DNA of 64,000 nt. Source: Reticulascus tulasneorum (taxonomy: Eukaryota; Ascomycota; Sordariomycetes; Glomerellales; Reticulascaceae). The notes under the pieces are model-generated. The model worked only from the letters and a program-made list of their open reading frames with translations. It ran no database searches and had not been told where the DNA came from. The translations under genes were made by a program, and so were the position numbers. Positions 55,870 to 64,000 of this stretch are shown piece after piece; position 1 is the first letter of the stretch, and the number at the start of each line of letters is the position of its first letter. The stretch spans positions 1,426,001 through 1,490,000 of the forward strand of contig LSAX01000008.1 in the NCBI GenBank assembly GCA_001557505.1, written 5' to 3'.

Positions 55870-56275
55870 CTACATAATTACGAGACTTATAATATTTACA
55901 ATCCTCCAATGTGCTTCTTAGTTTCGTACGAGAGAGGAAGCTGTTCCCCGATCTAGCGATTCTGCCGTAGAGGATGATAGCGACTAATTGGTTGAGTTAT
56001 TATCGGTATGGCAGATCCTACGCCCGCAGATACTATGCTGTTTTACATGATTGACCGTGCAGGCGAGCCCGAATAATGTCCTAAACTTCAGCCCCCTAGC
56101 CATTTCTGTGCACGTTGTGATTCCAGGTGTGACCATTTATGGCCTTGAAACGTAAATCTCGCAAGACTTTAAGTTGTTGAAACGTTGCAGCCGAGACAAT
56201 CTCACTACGGTACAGGGCCTACCTTCTCAGACATATTGTACAGCATGATACACATATAAATCTACTCAATTTACA
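55870..56275. other. Convergent intergenic region
   Basis: AT-rich 3' flanks of the cipB-like and DUF3494 genes. Nothing else is seen. Confidence 0.5.
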
Positions 56276-58231
56276 TCATAAAAGCCCTAAAGTTATATAG
56301 CACCAGGAATAGCAGAGTAACAACACAGACTTTCCACTAAGCAAGCGATTCCCTGTCCCCACAGACACGATATGAGTCTTGGGTTTACTGGTACTCAAAC
56401 CGCTCTTGTCTCCTGTGGACTGAGAGTTATTTTCGTGAGCTCCTCCCGAAGCATTCGGGCTTTTATCTACACCAGATATAATTTTAGAGTCACCAGTTGG
56501 CCTAACACTCTTTTCTAACAATAGACTGCTGTGAGCAATTGATAGTTGAGAACAAGAGACATGTCTCGTAAATGAGTCCATAATTGCTTTGGAGTGAAAT
56601 CTGTAGCAAGTGCAGGATTCTTCGTAATAGCTTGTGATGATAGTGCGCCGAGTTTCCGTAATCATTGTAGAACGCGACATCGTCGTTTGAAATATATCGT
56701 CAGTTCGCGACGGCCGCGTTTTTGTAGCTTAGCCAAAGTTAGCGTCAGAGTATTACGGATCATAAGAGCTAGATGGGCTAGGCAATAAAAATATTTACTG
56801 GCTAGACTATGGTATGCAGTGCGTGAGATATGTGACGCAACTATGAATAACTGACCTGGATTGGTTTTGAGAAAACTTTGTGTTGTATTCGAAGAAGTAA
56901 GGCTAATTGAGCGAGCTAAGGTTGTAGAAAACATAATAATGGAGCTGATGCTAGATGAAATCGCTGTTAAAGACCTTGAAGAAGTGCTTAATGACCTTGG
57001 CGATGAAAAGGTAATGTTTGGCGGAGTAGTGGCTGAGGTTAGAAAGATAGAATCGATGGAAGCTGAGCTGGCTGATGAAGTGATCAACAAAGTACTCAAA
57101 GACCCCGGCAACAAAGAGATATTAGAGCTAGATATTGGTGTAGTTGAAAGTATAGTGGCCAGGCTAGAGCTATCTGAGGTGGAACTGGTAAGGGCCGAGT
57201 TTGATGATGAAGTACTGGGCAACCCAAGTGTTACAAAGGTAGATCCGGAGAGTATGGTGGATGAAATTGTAAAGATAGAGGTTGAGCTTAAGCTGGCAGG
57301 CATAGAACCAGTTGATGAAGAACTGTTAAACGCCAAGCTAGATGATGATGATATCGACGAAGTGCTTAATGATCCTAATGATAAAGATGTAGGGCTATCT
57401 AGCGTGGTCGTGGGAGTTAAAGAGACAGAACTGGAGCTTAGGATAGCTAGAGTCGAGCTGGTCGGGGTGGAACTGGCCGTGGATGATTCCATAGATGCAG
57501 AGCTGTTAGGTCCAAAGCCCGTGGAGGTAGAGGAAGCGGTTGAGCTGGTGATGGCGTTGCCGTATCGACAGCAATAATATCATTAACAATCACACTGCGC
57601 CGGTGAGTGCCAATAGGGAGCCGACATTTGTTGCTCCTGAATTAACAACGATGGAGGTTTGTGCGAGTACAATGCCCCGAAATGATGTGGCAATATCTAA
57701 AATTGCCGTACTTCCAATTTGCCAGATGACATTACATTCTTTAGCTCCGTTTATCAACACCACAGTTGATGCGGGGGATGTGGTCAAACTGGAACCTATT
57801 TGAAAAACGAACTGAGCATTGGGGTTTCCTTGGGCGTCGAGAACGAGCGTTCCTTGGAGCCCGGCAGAAGAACTGTAAAAGTAGACGCCCGGACCGAGCA
57901 CTTTCCCCCCAAGGTTCTCTCCAGTCAAAAAAGTCGTGGTGACACCCAGCGCAGCAGCAGCGTTATACGCAATCAATGCGTCCGACTGAGCCTGTCTGGC
58001 TTCAGTAGAATTTGAGTACGAGCTCCCAGTAAAGACTCTTGGAGGGAACCCTGTAATCACAGTGTTGGGACTAACTCCAACATTGCCGATTATAGTGCTG
58101 GGGCCTGTGTTTGTCGCTGCCGATGCTCCGAGTACCGCGAATGACGCGGCTGTCCCCAAGTTGATAGAAGCTTGGGCCGTGGTCAGGAAAGGCAGGGCAA
58201 AGCCGTAAGTAAAGACGAAAAGAACCCTCAT
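56276..58231 (-). CDS. DUF3494 ice-binding-type protein with Ser/Thr-rich tail and GPI-like C-terminus
   Basis: Three exons, 58231-57594, 57544-56856 and 56727-56276, give 592 residues. After a signal peptide, residues about 21-212 form the DUF3494 domain (beta-solenoid ice-binding/antifreeze fold): INLGTAASFAVLGASAATNT, TIIGNVGVSPNT, AYNAAAAL, GPGVYFYSSSAGLQGTL, NAQFVFQIGSSLTT, VIWQIGSTAILDIATSFRG and GSLLALTGAV. About 230 Ser/Thr-rich residues follow, probably O-glycosylated. The last exon has CTCY and a C-terminal hydrophobic stretch (SVLLLCYSWCYITLGLL) typical of GPI attachment. The second intron has GTCAGT and an AAG acceptor (56728); the frame closes only with it. DUF3494 proteins bind ice or act as adhesins in other species; binding here is not shown. 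Confidence 0.82.
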
Positions 58232-59857
58232 TTCGATGGCGGAATGCCTCCCCAGGTAAACAAAGACGGACGTGAGTGGCTCGACGTTTGAAATAGCAGG
58301 ATTAAGGGATTCGAATCATCGAATAAGCGACTGTCTCCATGACTGAGCCTCTGCTTGTTTTACAAGCGGCAGCAATGCAAATGCTCAAATGGCCCTGAAT
58401 GGTGCGTTTTTTAAGAAAATTTTCAAGAAGTGAAATACAGAAAAGGAACAGGGTCATACAATGGTTGTTATATTTTAAGTGCCTGGAATGCGAACAAATG
58501 TTGAGAAATGCGAGGTGCCCAGCTATGCCAGGGATGTGCACATGTGAAGGACTGACGCGAGGTTAATAGCATGTCTCAGGTCGAAGTCGTCCACTCACAC
58601 AAGTGCCACATCTCGCAGAATCGAGCCAGTTGATCCATTATCAAAAACATAACACTATAAAGACAACCTCTAAAGTCTGCTTCAGGTTGTAGACGGGGCA
58701 ACAGTAGAGCCCTATTGCCTAGGTATATAATAAGCCTGTTGCTATCGCATGTTTCTTGAGACGAATTGACAATATCAGAGCACAGGATAATACACGTAGA
58801 CGCACGGTCTACTTGCAAGGCCGCAAATATTACTACGGAGAACTCTATATACCCTCTTCGCCACCTCCCATGGATATCATGCAAGACTATCTTTGAGCAT
58901 TACGAACTGCAGCTTCTTTTCCGCCTTCTCTTGTTCTCTACCACGGCCTTAAATACGTTGTAATGAATGGATATTTCTTTCGTATTTATCTTCCCTTGCG
59001 ACTTTCATGGTAAGTGTATACCTGCACATTGGTGGTCATAAACTACAGGAGTCGAAGGAATCCGCAAGCAATGGCAAGATTAGTCATGGGCTTCGCTTCT
59101 ATGAAGTACAGATTAGCCAGTCTCGAATGTTTGGTAAGTTAAATGTAATTAAGCAGTTCTAGATTGATCTATCTATTAGATGTCAGCGGGTAGGTTTCGC
59201 ACGGACAAAATATCTCTTGGCGCGAACCACCTCCTTTCTTTTGGGCCTTGCCAGTACGCAAATAAACCACGCGGCTGAGATTAAAACTCGCCTGCCCAAA
59301 ATGAGATGGATGCGTCAAGCTACAGCTCCGAGAAATACTTCGGCTAGTCGCAGAATGTACAATAGTTGAACTTACTGCGCGGCTTGACCCGTTGACGTCA
59401 ACAGCATGCAAGTCACGTTTGACGTCGGACAATAATTTCCCGACAACCGTTCCGTCCCATGTGACCTGGGATGTCACCAGCGCGTGTACAAAGGCGGTTT
59501 CATTCGTGGACCCCCCCAAACACCAACATTTTGTGGAGTTAAACATTCAACGTCGATTACCCCGACACCGAGTCACTTATCCTTGTATTGAGCAACTGGA
59601 GATTGCTTGTTCTTCGTGAAGAGTAGGAGCCAGACGATTCCCAAGTGGTCATATACCACAGTCGTCCAAAAGAGACTGAACCAGCAAGATTGAAGTAGGT
59701 ATCAGACCCTGCGCCTTAACCCATTTTACACAGATAGGCGGCGAAATGACCAGATGTTGGTCGGAGACCAGATGTATGTTGCTTGATCAGCTCTTACTGA
59801 CCTTGGCTATGGATAGCAGATTGTTCTGTTCACCTGCCAACAGTAGGGGAAGGCATC
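58232..59857. other. 1.6 kb gene-free region
   Basis: Contains the DUF3494 promoter. Open frames at 58576-58884 and 59169-59546 (minus) show no coding signs. Nothing else is recognised. Confidence 0.45.
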
Positions 59858-60211
59858 ATGTTGAAGATCGGCTCGATCGTGTGGGGCGTGAGAGATGTGC
59901 AGCGCGCCATCAAATTCTGGTGCGCTGCCTTGAATTATAAACCCCTGAGAGAGCCGGATACGGATTGGGCCATTCTCGTTCCTGTAAACGGCGAGGGCCA
60001 GCAAATCGCCATCAATGAAGTTTCATCGGACGCCCCAAGCCACCCACGCCACCATCTCGATTTGTATGCTTCGGATCAGAATGCAGAAATCGAACGGTTG
60101 TTATCGATTGGCGCGCAGCGAGTCAATCGCGAGTACCCCGAAGGAGCTGATTATGTGGTTTTGGCCGATCCTGACGGCAATACATTCTGTGTCATCGAGA
60201 AAAGGGGATGA
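59858..60211 (+). CDS. VOC (glyoxalase/bleomycin-resistance fold) small protein, bacterial-like
   Basis: A single intronless frame of 117 residues, one complete VOC domain: IGSIVWGVRDVQRAIKFWCA, REPDTDWAILVP, RHHLDLYASDQNAEIERL, GAQRVNREYPEGADYVVLADPDGN and FCVIEK. The first usual metal ligand position has Trp instead of His, so it may bind a ligand without metal or use a different set. The whole sequence looks like the short bacterial (for example actinobacterial) VOC proteins rather than fungal glyoxalase I, so horizontal gain is suggested. The start is the ATG at 59858. It is followed on the same strand by an MFS gene. The role may be protection against, or conversion of, a small molecule. 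Confidence 0.8.
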   Translation: MLKIGSIVWGVRDVQRAIKFWCAALNYKPLREPDTDWAILVPVNGEGQQIAINEVSSDAPSHPRHHLDLYASDQNAEIERLLSIGAQRVNREYPEGADYVVLADPDGNTFCVIEKRG

Positions 60212-60808
60212 GTTTTCAACGTTGGGAACCGTATCATTTGGCTGTGTCTTTAGTTCTTATACTGCGGGATGAAGTCAAAGGAAGCGGGCTGCTTGTTCCG
60301 AACCAGAGATATCCACAGTCGTTCGAGAGTTTTAGATGGTAAATTGGATCGCAAAGATTTGCAGTGGAGCGTCAAAGGATATGTATGCCGCAAATGAAAC
60401 GGCAAGGTCTCTGAACAGCCAATATTAGGTGAAATTCGAATGAAATGCCGCAAATGGTTAAGCGTCATTCGTCGCTCAAATTGATAACGTCCGGTCATTA
60501 AATATTGAAGAAGCAAGCGCGGTCGTCATGGATCAATTGGCTGGGCGAATCTCGGTTTCGCTTTCGGGGGGCTGTTAGTCCCCGTGTAAGTGCAAGAATT
60601 GTGCATCCCGGAGCCGGAAGTGGGAACATTGTGCATAAGTTATGCACGCCACCAGATGTCCCTGTGACACGCAAGTCCAATATAATGCCAGCACCCTGCC
60701 CTCCTTTGTTTATTTATGTGGATGCCCAGACTTATGCTTCTAGCGTGTTGGTGACTGCAACTTCTTCCCTTGAGGAGATAATTGTTGACACCGAAAGTCA
60801 AGGCAGCG
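60212..60808. promoter_or_regulatory. Region between the VOC gene and the MFS gene
   Basis: 597 bp, non-coding, presumably the promoter of the MFS gene. A continuous frame at 60505-60891 overlaps the MFS start and is not supported. Confidence 0.4.
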
Positions 60809-62588
60809 ATGACGGACTCTTCAACACAAAGGGAGACGACGGCCTTGGATGTGGAAAAGGCATCTGTCAACCATGCATCCGATCTCGATGATGCGACCAT
60901 CAGACCCGAATCCGCCCCATGGACGACGGAAGAGGAGAATAAGACGGCGCTTGGCGAGATAGATCCCAACATCGTCGACTGGGACGGACCAGATGATAAT
61001 CAGAATCCAATGAATTGGCCGGATTCCAAGAAGTGGACCAATATCGGAGTTTTGTCGTTGTTGACCCTCGTTACGTGAGTTGTGGTCCTTCTAACACCCT
61101 CGTTCATGATCGCTAACATTTCATAGCCCACTGGTGAGCAAATGCATTGGAAACCACCTTTGACATTAGAAAACACTAACCATGACCACATATCAGGGCT
61201 CGTCCATGTTCGCTCCAGGCATCCCTAAAATCATGGTTGAGTTCCATAGCACGTCGTCTACGACTGCGACATTCGTCGTTTCCATCTATATCCTCGGCTT
61301 CGCCTTTGGACCGCTTCTCGTGGCTCCCCTTAGCGAGATATACGGCCGCCGTCCGCTTTATAACTATGGCAACGTCCTGTTCGTTATCTTCACCGTCGGT
61401 ACGGCCCTGAGCAACAGCATGGGGATGCTTCTAGCCTTTCGATTCCTCATGGGCTTGGCAGGTTCTGTACCTATTACAATCGGAAGCGGCAGCATCGCAG
61501 ATCTGATGCCCATCGAGAAGAGAGGGAGAGCCATGTCGGCATGGGCGTTGGGACCTCTCCTTGGCCCGTGTATCGGACCCGTGGCCGGCGGATACCTGAT
61601 CAAGGCTGCTGGTTGGAGGTGGGTCTATTGGCTGATCGTTATAGTGGTAGGTGGAACTGCTGTGAATCACGCGTCTATTTACGATCTTGTAAGCTGACTT
61701 GCTACCAGGGTGGAATCTTTATCCCTGGGTCTTTCCTAACCTTGAAAGAAACGTATGCTCCTGTCATCCTCGAAAAGAAGGCGCGTCAATTGCGGAAAGG
61801 AACCGGCAACAATAACCTGCGGAGCAAACTCGCCACCGAGGCCAACATGAAAGACACGTTCAAGTTTGCCATCATTCGGCCTCTCAAGCTCCTCTTCCTC
61901 ACCCCGATTGTCACATTCATGGCATTGTACGTTGCCGTCGTCTACGGCATCTTGTATCTACTCATCACCACATTCTCTTTTGTCTACCGCGACCAGTATG
62001 GCTTTGATGAAGGCACCGTCGGCCTCACCTTTCTCCCGGCCGGGATTGGCATGATGATCGGCGTCGTCGTCTTTGGCGTACTCACGGATATGATGGTCAA
62101 ACGACGACAGGCCAAAGGGTTAGAGCACCGACCAGAGGTCAGGCTCTCTCCTTTCATGACGATCCCATGCGGCATTGTGCTCCCCATTGGCTTGTTTATC
62201 TATGGCTGGACAGCAGAGAAGAATGTGCATTTCATCGTCCCTATGTTTGGAGTACTTATCTACAGTGCAGGACTGATGGGCGTTATGGTAAGTCTCCTCG
62301 CAGTGTTTCCTTGCATCGTTGTCTAATCTGCGATCTTAGATGTGTGTTCAAAACTACCTTCTCGACGCATATCCTCGTTACGCAGCATCAGTTACTGCCG
62401 CGTTAGCGGTGCTGAGGTCCCTGGCCGGAGCACTCCTCCCTTTGGGCGGTCTGGAGATGTACAACACTCTTGGTCTTGGATGGGGAAACAGCCTGCTGGC
62501 ATTCATTTCCATAGCTTTGATTCCGATACCCTTGGTGTTCTTCATCTTCGGCGAAAGGATACGGAACAGAGTCAAAGTAGTGCTCTAA
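60809..62588 (+). CDS. MFS transporter, 12-helix DHA1 (polyamine/multidrug) type
   Basis: Five exons, 60809-61074, 61127-61133, 61197-61646, 61709-62287 and 62340-62588, give 516 residues. Exon 2 is only 7 nt (CCCACTG) and supplies the Pro-Leu of TPLGSSMFAPG; both flanking introns have good GTGAGT or GTGAGC donors. The N-terminal tail (about 75 residues) ends with the family mark VDWDGPDDNQNPMNWP. Motif A is GPLLVAPLSEIYGRRPLY, motif C GPLLGPCIGPVAGGYL with GWRWVYW. After the central loop come the remaining helices, FLPAGIGMMIGVVVFG, VQNYLLDAYPRYAASV, and a basic end. These proteins export drugs or polyamines from the plasma membrane; the substrate is unknown. It lies directly after the VOC gene, and both could serve resistance. 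Confidence 0.9.
61127..61133 (+). other. 7-nt micro-exon of the MFS gene
   Basis: CCCACTG lies between a CATAG acceptor and a GTGAGC donor. Skipping it would shift the frame by 7 nt and remove conserved Pro-Leu. Confidence 0.75.
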
Positions 62589-63086
62589 TCTGCTTGATCT
62601 ATATGATATCCGGGGTTCTTACAAGCATCTCTGCATTATTATTTTAATCTGCATTTAGACGGTTCAAGGGTCTAGCTAGCTGCATTGGGTGTCTCAGGTT
62701 TGAGATAGAATTAAATATCTATTTGAAGTTTTAGTAATACCATATCCCCCAAACGCCGCGTGCTAGTTATTTCATGTGAGAGGCGACTGCGCCTCGCCAA
62801 GGATTCCTTTGTGCAGTCCGTAGAGTCAACACACCGGACTTGTTCGGTTGACATGATGAGCCCTTGTTGTGTTCTTTGTTCGTTGCCAATTGTTGAAGGA
62901 CAATGCTCTTGTTCTGAGCCTCAACGGGGAGTCTTCATGCGGTGGAAGACTGTTCTATAAATGTGCTGAACGCCTCCGGTCTGAATGCTAAATCCTTTCC
63001 TCATAGCATCACCAAGACACAGAGACGTTCTTGACATCAACTTTCTGAGATTTCAAGTTTTACAGTATATCTCCAATCACATCAAG
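62589..63086. other. Intergenic region downstream of the MFS gene
   Basis: AT-rich, no coding region supported. Confidence 0.45.
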
Positions 63087-63428
63087 ATGTGTCGGCCATT
63101 CATTTTGCACATCCCTTGCAATGCCCGTAGCTGCCGCTCTGGCACTGACGGGAAGCGGGGAATCATTCCCAAAAACACCGGCCGGTTCGTGATTTGCGAT
63201 AAAGCAATAGACTATGGCAATCTGAATGGTTGCTTTGAAAACGAGCCTCTTCTGGAGCTTTATGGTGAGCTGACTTGCCATAGTGTTTTGGCTCCCTGTC
63301 GCCGTACTACGTGCTTTAGCAACAGGTATTGCAGGGTTGTCTCCGACATCGAGCCGCGACCTACGGGCCAGTTTGCTCCGGCTTTTTACTCTTGCCGGAA
63401 GTGCAAGTCAGCCGCAGACCGGGCATGA
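63087..63428 (+). CDS. Possible small Cys-rich protein
   Basis: An open frame of 113 residues from ATG 63087 to TGA 63428. It starts MCRPFILHIPCNARSC and has 13 cysteines, many paired by two or three residues (CRRTTC, CRKCK). This style occurs in fungal small proteins of unknown role that begin MCR. There is no signal peptide. A longer start at 62985 is possible. No family is recognised, and no transcription evidence can be read from the sequence. Confidence 0.35.
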   Translation: MCRPFILHIPCNARSCRSGTDGKRGIIPKNTGRFVICDKAIDYGNLNGCFENEPLLELYGELTCHSVLAPCRRTTCFSNRYCRVVSDIEPRPTGQFAPAFYSCRKCKSAADRA

Positions 63429-64000
63429 GGCTTGCTGTACAGGATTGCACATCGTGCGTATTCGATCTCACATCACTAGATAGCATCGAAGAATATCAAT
63501 TCACCAGCTAAGGCAGTTGCAGATCTCTACTTCAAATGTGACCATGTTCAAAGAGATGTTTGCTATAAACCATGTGCATGTCAGTAGCTCTTTTGAAGCC
63601 GGTGATCCTTAAACACCATTCATACACCCCCGTAAGTAGTTCTTAGTTTGTATAGAGCCTGTATGTTCTCGTGGTCTTATCCTCCGGTATTATGTAGGTC
63701 TCACGGGTGTCTATAACAGAGAACAGCCGTTCGACTCCACAGCATACCCATAAGTGCTCGGCGAGCTGACTACGCGCTAATGACACCGTCCAGTAAGATA
63801 TTCAAACGTCAGACGTTCCGAGCACGGAGATCGGCGGGAAGGTAAGGTCCCGAGCACTGGCCAACCCTAAATCCTTATATTCCCAATCCAAGCCACGAAG
63901 GAGCCGTGCATAAGCTGGTTCCATGGTCCTTCCCCCATACTTCCATCAGTAAACGGAGCGTTATTCGGGTATCCTATGAATTTCACGACCAAAGCGAGTG
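63429..64000. other. Gene-free right end
   Basis: No coding region supported. It may be the promoter of a gene beyond the window. Confidence 0.45.

Noticed and set aside
56861..57577. 238-codon plus-strand frame opposite the DUF3494 gene
   Set aside because: It is the mirror of the Ser/Thr-rich coding region on the other strand; its Glu/Val/Leu-rich low complexity is explained by that.
57545..57594. Frameshift in the DUF3494 gene after GALTGAV-like end
   Set aside because: A 49-nt intron (GT...CAG) joins the domain to the Ser/Thr-rich frame in correct phase, so no frameshift is needed.
58305..58322. GATTCGAATC palindrome as a tRNA T-loop
   Set aside because: No matching acceptor or anticodon arms nearby.
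59169..59546. 125-codon minus-strand frame
   Set aside because: No domain or plausible gene context.

Overview
The window is nuclear DNA of a filamentous ascomycete (Pezizomycotina). Almost every gene is monocistronic and is cut by short introns of about 48 to 128 nt. The families are typical of such fungi: HET domain, DUF3176, Zn2Cys6 and C2H2 regulators, Crh-type GH16, sedolisin, cipB-like reductase. I cannot name the species. I found no tRNA, rRNA, CRISPR array or intact transposon. I built 22 complete gene models, plus one gene cut by the left edge and one possible small gene. Exon joins were placed by hand; 39 introns were modelled, and every reading frame closes through to the stop codon.

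Left part (1-27 kb): the 3' end of a UIM protein gene; a secreted HNH (DUF1524) nuclease gene with an in-frame TGA; a GPI-type Crh/GH16 cell-wall transglycosylase; a membrane protein; a 1068-residue disordered protein built of repeats; a 1563-residue Sec7-PH Arf exchange factor; a 4.2 kb stretch without genes but with microsatellites; a DUF3176 membrane protein; and a HET-domain protein.

Middle part (27-51 kb) is accessory metabolism and regulation. An MFS transporter and a Zn2Cys6 regulator are divergent, with three copies of a 13-bp repeat between them. A membrane glycoprotein gene follows. Next is a run holding a C2H2 regulator, short-chain dehydrogenase, amidase, zinc alcohol dehydrogenase, CE4 deacetylase/cyclic-imidase-like enzyme, amino-acid permease, secreted SMP-30-like propeller and HSL-type esterase. 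Its promoters carry GATA motifs, densest upstream of the permease. I propose, as inference, that this run takes up and breaks down a nitrogenous compound such as an amide or cyclic imide.

Right part (51-64 kb): a sedolisin protease, a cipB-like reductase, a DUF3494 ice-binding-type protein with a long Ser/Thr tail and GPI-like end, a small intronless VOC protein that looks bacterial, a 12-helix MFS transporter with a 7-nt micro-exon, and a possible small Cys-rich protein.

The main oddities are the in-frame stop in the nuclease, a C2H2 regulator whose frame closes only through a CAT 3' splice site, two GC-AG introns, and four AAG splice acceptors.
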